Part shown: in pieces, positions 42,001 to 49,188 of the stretch
Position numbering within the stretch: position 1 is the stretch's first letter
How the letters are laid out: every line of letters begins with the position of its first letter
Assembly (NCBI RefSeq): GCF_001613245.1
Contig: NZ_BDBZ01000012.1
Span: 124,001 to 188,000, forward strand
Source of the DNA: Nocardia speluncae NBRC 108251
GTDB taxonomy: Bacteria > Actinomycetota > Actinomycetes > Mycobacteriales > Mycobacteriaceae
Direction of reading: 5' to 3'
Length of the DNA: 64,000 nucleotides
Translations under genes and position numbers: made by a program
Notes under the pieces: generated by a model
Told to the model about the DNA's origin: nothing
What the model saw: only the letters and a program-made list of their open reading frames with translations
Database searches by the model: none

Positions 42001-43150
42001 GCGGCAGGAGGGTCTGGAAAACATTGCGCGACAGCAGGTGCAGCGACAGGAACAGCAGGTGGACTTGCTGCAATCCCTGCGTGATCAGCACACGACAGCG
42101 CCGGGCCGGGAAGAGGCACAGGCGCATCTGGATCGGGAGCGCGAAGAGCTGAATCGCCGGCGGGAAGGCCTGGAACAGCAGCAGGAGCACACCGAGCGGT
42201 TGCGGCAACAGCGGCAGCGGGAACAGTGGCTGCAATCGCAGCTCGGCCTGCTGCGGGAAACTGCGGACCATGCCCCGGCCGGGGAGCGCCCGGAGATACA
42301 GGCGCAAGCGGATCGGTTACAGGGTGAGCTGGATGGGATACGGCAGGACCAGCGTGACCGGATGCCGCCGGCGCACCTGCGCTATGAACAGGAGCGGCAA
42401 TGGGAGCGGGAGCAGCGGCAGACCGCGATGGAAAATTTGCAGCAGCAGATCGATCACACGCTCCAGCAGCAGTGGAACAGCGTCCCGGCCGATCAGCGGG
42501 GAGCCGGCGACCGCACCCGGCCACCGGAGATGTGGCAGGTACTGGGATTACAGCGAGATTCGGTGGAGCACTACCAGGCCGCCCGGGCCTGGTTCAACGA
42601 GAATCGGGACCACCATTTCATCGGTGAGGGCAAGGATGTGCGCGGTAAACCGCGACCGCAGCGCTGGCCGATGAAGGTGCCCTATCCGATCCCCGAGTTC
42701 CGGGCACCGGATGTCGCGGGCGACGGCTGGCTGCCCGGAAATGCGGTACCGCCGGGTGTGGATCCGGGCGAGCAGCCGCCCGGCGACCCACCGGAGCCGC
42801 CGGTTGTCCACCCGGAGGCGAAGGTCGACCCCGGGGCGACGATCGGGCCCGGCGCGCAGGTGGAGGCCGGTGCGGTCGTGGGTGCCGGTGTCCGGATCGG
42901 TGCCGGCGCCGTCGTTCATTCGGGCGCCTCGGTGGAGAACGACGCCGTCATCGGTGCCCGGTCCGTGCTCGAACACGGTTCGACGGTGCATCCGGGCGCC
43001 CGGGTCGGCGAAGGCGTGGTGGTGGGTGAGGGGGCGGTGATCCTGTCCGCAGCGGTGGTGCCGGACGGCACAGTGATCGCACCCGGAGAAGTGTTCGGCG
43101 GCGCGGACCCGGGGAGTTCCCCGGTCGATGTGCCGTTCACGTTGAAATGA
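39095..43150 (+). CDS. ESX-associated 1351-residue multidomain protein with C-terminal beta-helix
   Basis: No full-length relative is recognised. Residues 1-100 (PPELRWLGWIAGAQWPDGDE, AWEVAAAWQEASEELLDLL) resemble the N-terminal domain of CpnT-type ESX toxins. A hydrophobic helix (about 107-127) and a Gly/Ala-rich helical region to about 350 follow. Next come an Asn/Thr-rich stretch of APNTD/APNTE repeats (378-437), a Gly/Ser/Asp-rich part, a Pro-rich part with a 35-residue tandem repeat (about 733-900), a Gln/Arg/Glu-rich coiled coil (about 910-1130), and finally hexapeptide repeats (1239-1335) such as GATIGPGAQVEAGAVVGAG, the mark of a left-handed beta-helix. The beta-helix sits where CpnT-like proteins carry the toxin. 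ATG 39095 starts the CpnT-like domain. It is followed by a WXG100-like gene. Confidence 0.82.
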   Translation: MSLYLPPELRWLGWIAGAQWPDGDEDKAWEVAAAWQEASEELLDLLAKIDAAEQATTEAYPEGDARTEMGARYDMLRSGDQSLEQLAISMQAQYGSAFDMGTELQAMKLTIIVTLCWLALEIAWAWLFPPTAPAVEAAAIASTRSYLKIIQDFVQKTIQNIARRAGAPNTKRHFWKELAKGNPGWPTAKGWGVYGARAAEGAIVPMAINGSIQAGQIADGKRRSFNGQEFGLSALGGAAGAVPAREFGRYLGEGIEKVAGKQLNNVAGRTANGMFIGAMADGFGAVFGNLATALAAGGDFSAFSNGPGWVGNFAQGALVGGARGASAFNSYVPKTTDGFTNMSAFRKDSWLRGNAWLFPRSEAGLFAGGSDNSSGNTTRGNTPDTNITAAPNTDIAPNADITTASNVNTTTAPNTVAAPNTEAAPNTEAAPNTDTTVAGNETAAIVDNMGTGNTAAVATGSTTTGDETIGTGGRGGSGVQNGGEIGQNFGAAASGSGYQHSAPGWSNTMPQSAWFQSAGETSNSGGNNFGAGFTGDTNRSPMFDAGFGPATTRHDGFGEVYPDPTGRAWDTERGNSVGPAVERSWDSGGNREAPVFRWPDSDVGSSIERPVSPLADSDAGSFIERPVSPLSEDGNDSSTSVVPGAHGLGVNSNVPAQPAPVSQQNLPGQQLTAPPGVSQQAAGTSSSAPHQSHQQLLPNSSQPVQRGGAGPLGLLTTSDESIAAARQQTPPQPLGRPPVGQEAPPVPERSTLRPPPGPEYGQGSPPPAPPGLPPPDGPAPSPPPNVPPVPERSPLRPPPGQQAVQGPPPPDGPAPSPPPNVPPVPERSPLRPPPGQQIVQGPPAPPDRPAPPVPERSPLRRPPVPQIGQGPPPPDRPAPPPPDPVGAQDGTRAPSPRPEPEPVAQPHRLQRGDRDEQIAHQRWLREQVVRMQQHEAELQAQAQRRRQLEELQSLHQHQDRHSPGERELQRQEGLENIARQQVQRQEQQVDLLQSLRDQHTTAPGREEAQAHLDREREELNRRREGLEQQQEHTERLRQQRQREQWLQSQLGLLRETADHAPAGERPEIQAQADRLQGELDGIRQDQRDRMPPAHLRYEQERQWEREQRQTAMENLQQQIDHTLQQQWNSVPADQRGAGDRTRPPEMWQVLGLQRDSVEHYQAARAWFNENRDHHFIGEGKDVRGKPRPQRWPMKVPYPIPEFRAPDVAGDGWLPGNAVPPGVDPGEQPPGDPPEPPVVHPEAKVDPGATIGPGAQVEAGAVVGAGVRIGAGAVVHSGASVENDAVIGARSVLEHGSTVHPGARVGEGVVVGEGAVILSAAVVPDGTVIAPGEVFGGADPGSSPVDVPFTLK
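41414..41623 (+). repeat. 105-bp tandem duplication in the Pro-rich region
   Basis: Bases 41414-41518 and 41519-41623 differ at only two of 105 positions and keep the reading frame (35 residues per unit, containing PPNVPPVPERSPLRPPPG). A third, diverged unit follows (PVPERSPLRRPPVPQIGQGP) and earlier relatives precede it. The near identity suggests recent duplication or ongoing homogenisation, so copy number may vary between strains. Confidence 0.88.
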
Positions 43151-43178
43151 TCCGGCGCGAGCCGGCGAGGAGGAGATC

Positions 43179-43499
43179 ATGGCGGATCGCGTAGAGGTGG
43201 ATCCGGTGGCATTGGCCCATGCCGCGGATCTGACCCAGGACCTGTCGGATTCGGTGCTGGGCGTCGGGAAACGGCTCCGTGACCGGCTGGGCGGGATCGA
43301 GAACGACTCGACCAACCAGCCGTGGGGTGACGATTCGATGGGCGAGAAGTTCATCAACGGTAAGGACAACGACGGCTACGGCACGTCGAAGCCGAACCTG
43401 CTGGACGGTGTCGACGGGATCGGTGGCACGTTCGGTGCTTTCGCCGCCGGACAGCGCGATGCGGTCGATCAGCTGAACGAGATGGACAGCCAGTTCTGA
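43179..43499 (+). CDS. WXG100/ESX-family-like small protein
   Basis: Protein of 106 residues: helix (ALAHAADLTQDLSDSVLGVGKRLRDRLGGI), a turn with NQPWGDDSMGEKFINGKDND, then helix (LLDGVDGIGGTFGAFAAGQRDAVDQL). The Trp-Gly in the turn and the helix-turn-helix layout fit WXG100-like ESX substrates. The turn is longer than in EsxA/B and there is no clear YxxxD/E tail, so it may depend on a partner for export. GGAGGAGATC precedes the ATG. It lies 28 bases after the 1351-residue gene and probably forms one transcript and perhaps a complex with it. Confidence 0.8.
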   Translation: MADRVEVDPVALAHAADLTQDLSDSVLGVGKRLRDRLGGIENDSTNQPWGDDSMGEKFINGKDNDGYGTSKPNLLDGVDGIGGTFGAFAAGQRDAVDQLNEMDSQF

Positions 43500-43546
43500 G
43501 TACCTGCAAGCTCGGGAAGCGCGCCGAATTCGCGTGCACGCCACCG

Positions 43547-43572
43547 GGAATTCAACGTGGTGCGGTGTAATC
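43547..43572 (+). promoter_or_regulatory. ESX promoter 2: GGAATTCAA-N13-AATC
   Basis: The second copy of the promoter-like element lies 63 bases before the YbaB-family gene, against 57 bases for copy 1. The similarity appears to continue upstream with a gap: CCAGTTC and GAGTACC occur at 38948-38965 and 43490-43504, the latter across the end of the WXG gene. The two transcription units of the locus therefore seem to share one promoter type. Confidence 0.55.
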
Positions 43573-43634
43573 CGCAGGGATGCACTCCGATGTGGAGTGT
43601 CGCCTCCCGGACCGGAAGGGACTGAGGTAGCGCC

Positions 43635-44114
43635 GTGGTGAACGAACGCCTGCAAGAGGATATGGCGACGATGCTGTCCGGCCTGAGCCATCAGATGCGT
43701 GGTATCGCCGAAGTTCAGAGGAAGCGTTCGCTGCTCACCGCCACGGTTCTCGCCGAGGAGAAGCGGATCGAGGTGACGGTGAATGCCGACGGTGTGCTCA
43801 TCGACACCAAGTTCGCCGACGACGTCCTGGACTTGACCATGGACGAGATCGCCGCGGCACTCACCGAGGCCGTGCAGGATGCGGCGGCCCAGGTGCAGCA
43901 GAAGGCGCGTGAGCTGATGGACCCGCTGCTGGCGCACCGCAACGCGATGCCGAAACTGTCCGAGATGGTCGAGGGGGCGCCGGATCTCGGTGGCCTGATT
44001 CCACAACCGCCCGCGACCCCGACGGTCGCGCCGGATTCACCCGACTGGCCGGGAAACCGGCCGGATGAAGCGGATGCCTCGGGCCCCCGGTCGGTGGTTG
44101 CGGACCGGGACTGA
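43635..44114 (+). CDS. YbaB/EbfC-family nucleoid-associated-type protein of the ESX locus
   Basis: Protein of 159 residues. Residues about 10-100 fit the YbaB/EbfC fold: QMRGIAEVQRKRSLLTATVL, KRIEVTVNADGVLIDTKFAD and a long second helix (MDEIAAALTEAVQDAAAQVQ). A Pro-rich acidic tail follows. Such proteins bind DNA as dimers, and ESX loci of actinobacteria often encode one (EspL-like in Mycobacterium). GTG 43635 or the adjacent GTG 43638 is the start. It opens the second transcription unit, 91 bases before the 829-residue gene. Confidence 0.85.
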   Translation: MVNERLQEDMATMLSGLSHQMRGIAEVQRKRSLLTATVLAEEKRIEVTVNADGVLIDTKFADDVLDLTMDEIAAALTEAVQDAAAQVQQKARELMDPLLAHRNAMPKLSEMVEGAPDLGGLIPQPPATPTVAPDSPDWPGNRPDEADASGPRSVVADRD

Positions 44115-44205
44115 TGTTTCCCGCGCGAGGACGGGGCCCGGGGCGCCGCGCGATGCACAGCGGGTACGGGCGAGGCTGCACTTCCGATAGACAAAGGTGA
44201 ACTCT

Positions 44206-46695
44206 ATGCCCCTCGATCCGGGACTCATCACAGGTCTCACGAATCAGGTGACCGGCGGGACACTGCAGTTCGTACCGGGCGATGCGTTGAAAAGCGCGAA
44301 GGCCGCCACCGATCTCTACGACGATCTGCTGGGGATGGCGGATGCGGTCGGGCAGGTGGGTATCAACGATCTGGCCCCGTTCGGCACCCTCAACTCCGGT
44401 CGTGAGCTGGCCACGGTGTTCAGTAAGAAGGCGACTCGGCTCAGTACCGTCCTCAACGAGCATGCCGAGATCGTGCGGGAGATAGGTGATCTGTTCGTCG
44501 CCGCCGGTAAGGCGTTCGAGAACGCGGAAACGGATTCCTCGGATACCTTCAAGAGCCTCGGCGAGCTGACTTTTCCGGATGAGCCCCAGTCCTACAAGCC
44601 CAGTACCGACGGAACCGATCTGGGAGACGGCTCCCCTTCGTGGGGGCGTATCTGGGATGATATCGATACCACCGAATTTCCCTCCACGATAAAGGATTTC
44701 CCGAACAAGGATCCGGGTTCCGTGGTGACGGTCGAAGCCAAGGACTCGGTGACCTTCAAGGAGATGTACGACCTCGGGCAGGCCATTCAGGCCCAGCCGG
44801 TGATGGACGCCTCGGCTACCTGGAAGTCCTTCGGCAACGACCTCGATACGAAACTGTCCGTGTTCGTCGATGATATTGCGGCGCTGAATCGGTCCTGGGT
44901 CGGGTCGGGTGCCCAGGGCGCGGCCGATGCGGTCACGTCGTATCAGGAGAACATGGGCCCGCTGTTCACCTCGATCCTCCAGGTCGGCAAACTGCTCGAG
45001 TACACGGCGAACTGGCTGCACTACACCAAGCAGGTCATGCCGCCGGATATGGACTCGAAATCCGGGTGCGATGACCTCACCGACAACTATCGTGACGCCC
45101 TCGAGAAGACCTACCTCACGGGTATGAAGAACACGGCGGAGAGTATGCCGCTGCTGGACGGCCCGGTCACCAAGGACGCAGGCAGCGGCAAGGGCGGAGA
45201 TTCGGGTTCGGGCACGGATACTGGGTCCGGTAGTGGCGATGGTTCCGGTTCGGGCACGGACACCGGGTCCGGTAGTGGCGATGGTTCCGGTACGGACACC
45301 CAGACCGAATCGGGCGGTGGGAGCGGCGACGGCAGCGATACCGGCAGCGACTACCAGGACGGGTACGACGACGGCTACGAGCAAGGTTACGAAGACGCGC
45401 AGAACGCGCAGGACGAAAGCGGCTCGGGGGCCGGCGCCGGAGCGGGGTCCGATAGCGGGCCGGGCGGCAGCTCCGGTTCCGGCGGTCCGGCCGGTGGTGG
45501 TGTGGGATCCGGTTCCGGTGGGGCCGGTTCGTCCGGGCTGGGGGGATCACGTGCTGGGCCGGGGCCGGGCGGTTCCGGTTCGGGTCCGTCGTCGATCCCC
45601 AATTTGCCCGCAGGCCCCTCGAGCCCGACGGGGGCCTCCGGGAAATCCGGTGGGGGCGGTTCTCGCGGCGACGGGGGCACCGGATCGCAGATTCCCTCGA
45701 TACCCGAAATTCCCTCGGCCGAGGATTTCATGGGCGATTCTTCAGGATCAGGTCTCGGTGGTAACGGCAGCAGCCTCGGTCCCGGGCAGAGTGGTTACGG
45801 GTCGTCCGGGGGCGGCAAGATGCCGAAGAACCCCACCGCCGCCGATATTCTCAGCAAACTCACCGGCATTCCGGAGTCCCAGCTGCCGGAATCGCTGAAA
45901 AATCGCAAGATCACGGCGTCGGACGGTTCGGGCGACCCGAGTCTGGCCGATGCCCTGTCCGAACTCACCGGTATACCGCTCGGCGAAATGCCGGAAGAGC
46001 TGAAGAACACGCCGCTGTCGTCGCTGTACGACGAGAATTCGCCGTACGGTTCGGCGAAAACGCTGTTCGGCAAGGATTCTTCGGCCGGTGACTTGCTCGA
46101 ATCGGTGACGGGTGAGGGCGGTGCGGGCAGCAGCCGCGACTCCGGTGATTCGAGCACCGGCACCGGCGGATCCAGCGCCGCCGGCCAGGACCCGCTGGGT
46201 ATCCTGTCCACTCTGCTCACCCAGGGCATCCAGGCATTCACCCAGTTCGGCAATGGACTTCCCGGGATGGAAGAGCTCGCTCGCATGCTCGATCCGGCTC
46301 AGCTGCAACAGCATGTGCAGGGCATGCTGGATCCGGCGCGCGCGCAACTGGATCAGTTGGCCGGTGCGCTGGGCGGTGGTGGCGCGGGTGCCGGCGTGCC
46401 GGCGGGTTCCGTCACGCCGCCGCCGGCGCCCTACCCGGAGCCGCAGAGCTCGCAACTGTTCCCGCGGGCGGCACTGGCGGGGCCGGGGATGGACACCGCC
46501 GGCGGCTACCAGTCACCGGCGGGTTCGTCGCATCCGATGGGCGGTGCACCGATGGGCGGAGCGCCCGGGGCGGGCGCCGGTAGTGCCGGCGGTCAGAACA
46601 ACGATTACAAGCCGGCGAAATATCTACAGGGCCGGGAGAACCTGGATGAGGCTTGGGATGTCCCCGATCGGGTGAAACCGGTGATCGAGCCGTGA
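44206..46695 (+). CDS. 829-residue Gly/Ser-rich ESX substrate-like protein
   Basis: Not a known family member at full length. Residues 1-310 are helical and include SFGNDLDTKLSVFVDDIAAL followed by SWVGSGAQGAADAVTSYQ, a WxG-type turn like those of ESX substrates. Then comes a Gly/Ser/Asp-rich linker with a 42-bp DNA tandem repeat and the tyrosine run DYQDGYDDGYEQGYED. A C-terminal region has two copies of an LTGIP motif (ADILSKLTGIPESQLPESLK and ADALSELTGIPLGEMPEELK) and ends YLQGRENLDEAW. ATG 44206 is chosen over GTG 44197 because AAGGTG lies six bases upstream of it. It directly precedes two EspG genes, the position PPE proteins hold in mycobacteria, so it is the likely EspG client. Confidence 0.78.
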   Translation: MPLDPGLITGLTNQVTGGTLQFVPGDALKSAKAATDLYDDLLGMADAVGQVGINDLAPFGTLNSGRELATVFSKKATRLSTVLNEHAEIVREIGDLFVAAGKAFENAETDSSDTFKSLGELTFPDEPQSYKPSTDGTDLGDGSPSWGRIWDDIDTTEFPSTIKDFPNKDPGSVVTVEAKDSVTFKEMYDLGQAIQAQPVMDASATWKSFGNDLDTKLSVFVDDIAALNRSWVGSGAQGAADAVTSYQENMGPLFTSILQVGKLLEYTANWLHYTKQVMPPDMDSKSGCDDLTDNYRDALEKTYLTGMKNTAESMPLLDGPVTKDAGSGKGGDSGSGTDTGSGSGDGSGSGTDTGSGSGDGSGTDTQTESGGGSGDGSDTGSDYQDGYDDGYEQGYEDAQNAQDESGSGAGAGAGSDSGPGGSSGSGGPAGGGVGSGSGGAGSSGLGGSRAGPGPGGSGSGPSSIPNLPAGPSSPTGASGKSGGGGSRGDGGTGSQIPSIPEIPSAEDFMGDSSGSGLGGNGSSLGPGQSGYGSSGGGKMPKNPTAADILSKLTGIPESQLPESLKNRKITASDGSGDPSLADALSELTGIPLGEMPEELKNTPLSSLYDENSPYGSAKTLFGKDSSAGDLLESVTGEGGAGSSRDSGDSSTGTGGSSAAGQDPLGILSTLLTQGIQAFTQFGNGLPGMEELARMLDPAQLQQHVQGMLDPARAQLDQLAGALGGGGAGAGVPAGSVTPPPAPYPEPQSSQLFPRAALAGPGMDTAGGYQSPAGSSHPMGGAPMGGAPGAGAGSAGGQNNDYKPAKYLQGRENLDEAWDVPDRVKPVIEP
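45207..45290 (+). repeat. 42-bp tandem repeat in the Gly/Ser-rich linker
   Basis: Two units (45207-45248 and 45249-45290) differ at only two positions and encode SGTDTGSGSGDGSG-type 14-residue blocks in frame. The repeat lengthens a flexible linker and could expand or shrink by slippage. Confidence 0.85.
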
Positions 46696-47495
46696 ACCGC
46701 AGCTGGGAGCTGACCGACCTGGAATTCAAGGTGCTGTGTGAGAAGCACGGCCAACCGCGCCTTCCCCGTCCCTTCACATTCACCAGCCGGATCCGGCCGG
46801 AGGACGACTACGAGATGGCGAAGTCGGATATCCGCGGTCGGTTGCTGGTGGCCGATGCGGACCTGGACGAACTCGGCAAAGCGCTGGACAAGCCGGATGT
46901 CTACGTGGTCGCACAGGCCTGGACCGACGGCGATTTCGAGAATCCGGCCGACCGGACCCGCCTGCTCGCGGTGCGCCGCGGCGCCCGCGGCTACCTGATC
47001 TCGCAACGGCCCGGGGAGACGCTGGCGCACAGTGGGGGATTCGACGCCATCACGTGCCATCCCGATTCCCTGGGCGATGCGGTGCTCGCCGGCCTGCCTT
47101 TTGCGGAATCCGGTCGGTTGCCGGATATCCCGGTCCCACAGAGTTCGTCGGAGTGCGCGGGAGCGACCGGTTGTGTGCCGAGCGGTTCGATGGTGTCGGA
47201 CAACAACGACCCCGAGGACGACGACACCTATCGAGCCAGGGCCTTCTTCGACACCCCGGCCACCCGCAGCGGATATGTCCGGGTGTATCAGGGGCGCTCG
47301 AAATTCGGTCCGCGCGGCCGGATCGATATGGGCGTGTTGTGGCGTGACCTGCCGGCCGACGGCCGCTATGTGGTCCCCATGGATCACCCGGCGCCGGTGG
47401 CCGCGGGCTCGGGTACCGGCGAGATGGTGAAGTGGGTCGGCGAGCAGGTCGCATTCGTGATGTCGCGGTTGGAATGGAACCGGGAGCACGAGTGA
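46692..47495 (+). CDS. EspG-family ESX chaperone, first copy
   Basis: Protein of 267 residues. It starts RSWELTDLEFKVLCEKHGQ, has FTFTSRI near residue 30, the middle part VYVVAQAWTDGDFEN and LLAVRRGARGYLISQRPGET, and the C-terminal FFDTPATRSGYVRVYQG and GVLWRDLPADGRYVVPMD. These segments recur in the next gene and match the EspG family, which binds PPE-like substrates in the cytoplasm and delivers them to the ESX apparatus. GTG 46692 overlaps the stop of the substrate-like gene (GTGA), indicating coupled synthesis with the presumed client. Confidence 0.87.
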   Translation: MNRSWELTDLEFKVLCEKHGQPRLPRPFTFTSRIRPEDDYEMAKSDIRGRLLVADADLDELGKALDKPDVYVVAQAWTDGDFENPADRTRLLAVRRGARGYLISQRPGETLAHSGGFDAITCHPDSLGDAVLAGLPFAESGRLPDIPVPQSSSECAGATGCVPSGSMVSDNNDPEDDDTYRARAFFDTPATRSGYVRVYQGRSKFGPRGRIDMGVLWRDLPADGRYVVPMDHPAPVAAGSGTGEMVKWVGEQVAFVMSRLEWNREHE

Positions 47496-48283
47496 CAGGC
47501 ACGCCGAGCTGTCCGCACGATATCTTCGCCCGGGCACCGGTGGCCGCGCGCCGCTGGCTGTTCACCGATATCGAATTCAAGGTCCTCTGCGATGATTTCC
47601 GCCGCGGGAAGCTCCCCAAACCGTTCACGTTCACGAGCCGGATCCGCTCGGCGGACGCCTACGCCGCCGCCCGGGAACATGCGCGCCGGGCACTGGAGGC
47701 CCGCGCGGACCCCGCGTTCGCGGAGATGGCCGGCGCGATCGCGCGACCGGACGTGATCGTGGTGGCCCGCGGCTGGGACGAACGCGCCCCGCACGTGCCG
47801 CACGCGTGCACCTATGTGCACGCGGTCCGGCAGAGCTCGCGGGGGTACGTGCTCCGGCAGCGCATCGGTGAAACCACCGAGCACAGTAGAGGATTCGACG
47901 TCATCGAATGTCCTGTCGCGGAATTGGCCGCCGCTGTGGCCGGGCTGTTACCGGCCGCCGGCGCGGGCACCCGGCCCGGGTTCACACTGGGGCCCGGCTC
48001 GGAGCCGGGCATCGGTACCACTGTGGCGGACAGCAGGGCGTTCTTCGATACTCCTGCGACCGGCACCGGGTACCTGCGGGTGCTGCAGAGCCGGCTACAT
48101 TTCCGGCTGCCGGGTATCGCTCAGACCTCCGCGCTCTGGCGGGACCTGCCGGGCGACGGGCGGTACCTGATCCGCTCGGAAGGGGCGCAGCCGACCGTCA
48201 CCGGACTGGATTACCGGCAGTTGACCGGCTGGATCGACGGCTGGATCGGCGACATCGTGCACCGGCTGGACAGCGGCGAATGA
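47492..48283 (+). CDS. EspG-family ESX chaperone, second copy
   Basis: Protein of 263 residues, paralogous to its neighbour: RWLFTDIEFKVLCDDFRRGK, KPFTFTSRIRSADAY, VIVVARGWDERAP, AFFDTPATGTGYLRVLQSR and SALWRDLPGDGRYLIR align with the first copy. The N-terminus has an extra 20 residues and the C-terminus WIDGWIGDIVHRLDS. GTG 47492 overlaps the first copy's stop (GTGA). Tandem EspG genes beside one PPE-like gene are unusual. The two may form a heterodimer or serve different clients such as the 1351-residue protein. Confidence 0.85.
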   Translation: MTGTPSCPHDIFARAPVAARRWLFTDIEFKVLCDDFRRGKLPKPFTFTSRIRSADAYAAAREHARRALEARADPAFAEMAGAIARPDVIVVARGWDERAPHVPHACTYVHAVRQSSRGYVLRQRIGETTEHSRGFDVIECPVAELAAAVAGLLPAAGAGTRPGFTLGPGSEPGIGTTVADSRAFFDTPATGTGYLRVLQSRLHFRLPGIAQTSALWRDLPGDGRYLIRSEGAQPTVTGLDYRQLTGWIDGWIGDIVHRLDSGE

Positions 48284-48390
48284 CCGACAGCCGGGACGTG
48301 CCGGGCCGGGACTGCCACCGCGACCGAGCGGACCCGAACGGTATCGTCACCGATATTCGTAACCGTTTCGACGAAGAGGATGTGCTGTGA
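48280..48390 (+). CDS. 36-codon ORF bridging EspG and enoyl-CoA hydratase genes
   Basis: The ATG at 48280 overlaps the EspG stop (ATGA) and its own stop overlaps the GTG of the hydratase gene (GTGA), so ribosomes could pass without a gap. The product is hydrophilic: [15 protein letters not shown], then [16 protein letters not shown]. Its second half lies in the 40-bp repeat whose other copy at 38839 encodes nearly the same peptide. It may be a real coupling ORF, or a chance frame over a regulatory repeat and leader of the hydratase gene. Confidence 0.4.
   Translation: MTDSRDVPGRDCHRDRADPNGIVTDIRNRFDEEDVL
48339..48378 (+). repeat. 40-bp direct repeat, right copy
   Basis: Matches 38839-38878 at 38 of 40 positions and lies exactly 9500 bases to the right. 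It ends eight bases before the start of the enoyl-CoA hydratase gene. Its mismatches (T for C at 48368, A for G at 48375) change one codon and leave one synonymous. See the left copy for structure. Confidence 0.85.
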
Positions 48391-49163
48391 CCGACTTCGA
48401 GACGATTCTGCTGGAGCGTAAGGACAAGGTCGGCCTCATCACGCTGAACCGGCCCAAGGCGCTGAACGCACTGAACGCGCAGGTCCTCGACGATGTGGTC
48501 GCGGCCCTCGACGAACTCGAACGCGACGACGAGATCGGTGCGGTGGTGATCACCGGATCGGACCGCGCCTTCGCCGCCGGCGCGGATATCAAGGAGATGC
48601 AGCCCAAGTCCTATATGGACATGTTCCTGGACGACTACTTCGCCCGGTGGGAGCGGCTGGCCCAATTCCGCAAGCCGACCATCGCCGCCGTAGGTGGATA
48701 CGCGCTGGGCGGCGGCTGTGAACTGGCCATGATCTGCGATCTTCTGATCGCCGCCGATACCGCCAAGTTCGGGCAGCCGGAGATCAAGCTGGGCGTAATC
48801 CCGGGTATCGGTGGTTCGCAGCGGCTCACCCGCGCGATCGGTAAGGCCAAGGCCATGGACCTGGTGCTCACCGGGCGCAATATGGATGTCGAAGAGGCCG
48901 AACGCGCGGGCTTGGTCTCGCGGATCGTGCCCGCCGCGGAACTGCTCGATACCGCGCTCGAGGTCGCTTCCACCATCGCTTCGATGTCGCTGCCGGTGGC
49001 GATGATCGCCAAGGAAGCCGTGAACCGCTCCTTCGAAACCACCCTGAGCGAGGGGCTGCGGTTCGAGCGGCGGGTGTTCCACTCGTTGTTCGCCACCGCG
49101 GATCAGAAGGAAGGGATGGCGGCGTTCGTGGACAAGCGGACCGCCGAGTTCACCAACCGATGA
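48387..49163 (+). CDS. enoyl-CoA hydratase, EchA8-like
   Basis: Protein of 258 residues, a crotonase that hydrates 2-enoyl-CoA. Core motifs are [39 protein letters not shown] (oxyanion loop), [20 protein letters not shown] and [20 protein letters not shown], with Glu residues in ELAMIC and QPEIKLG as the usual catalytic pair. The GTG start overlaps the stop of the 36-codon ORF, and the only visible promoter candidate is the 40-bp repeat. It could hydrate methacrylyl-CoA for the valine pathway encoded at 33-38 kb or serve beta-oxidation. Confidence 0.93.
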   Translation: MTDFETILLERKDKVGLITLNRPKALNALNAQVLDDVVAALDELERDDEIGAVVITGSDRAFAAGADIKEMQPKSYMDMFLDDYFARWERLAQFRKPTIAAVGGYALGGGCELAMICDLLIAADTAKFGQPEIKLGVIPGIGGSQRLTRAIGKAKAMDLVLTGRNMDVEEAERAGLVSRIVPAAELLDTALEVASTIASMSLPVAMIAKEAVNRSFETTLSEGLRFERRVFHSLFATADQKEGMAAFVDKRTAEFTNR

Positions 49164-49188
49164 ACATCGCGCCGCGACCCGGGCCCGG

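Noticed and set aside
41106..42524. 472-codon Ala/Pro-rich frame antisense to the 1351-residue gene
   Set aside because: Shadow of repetitive Pro/Gln coding sequence on the plus strand; no start-site support and no conserved domain.
38840..48380. prophage or classical integrative element
   Set aside because: No integrase, transposase, phage structural or replication gene is present and the repeats are not in a tRNA; only the direct repeat supports insertion.
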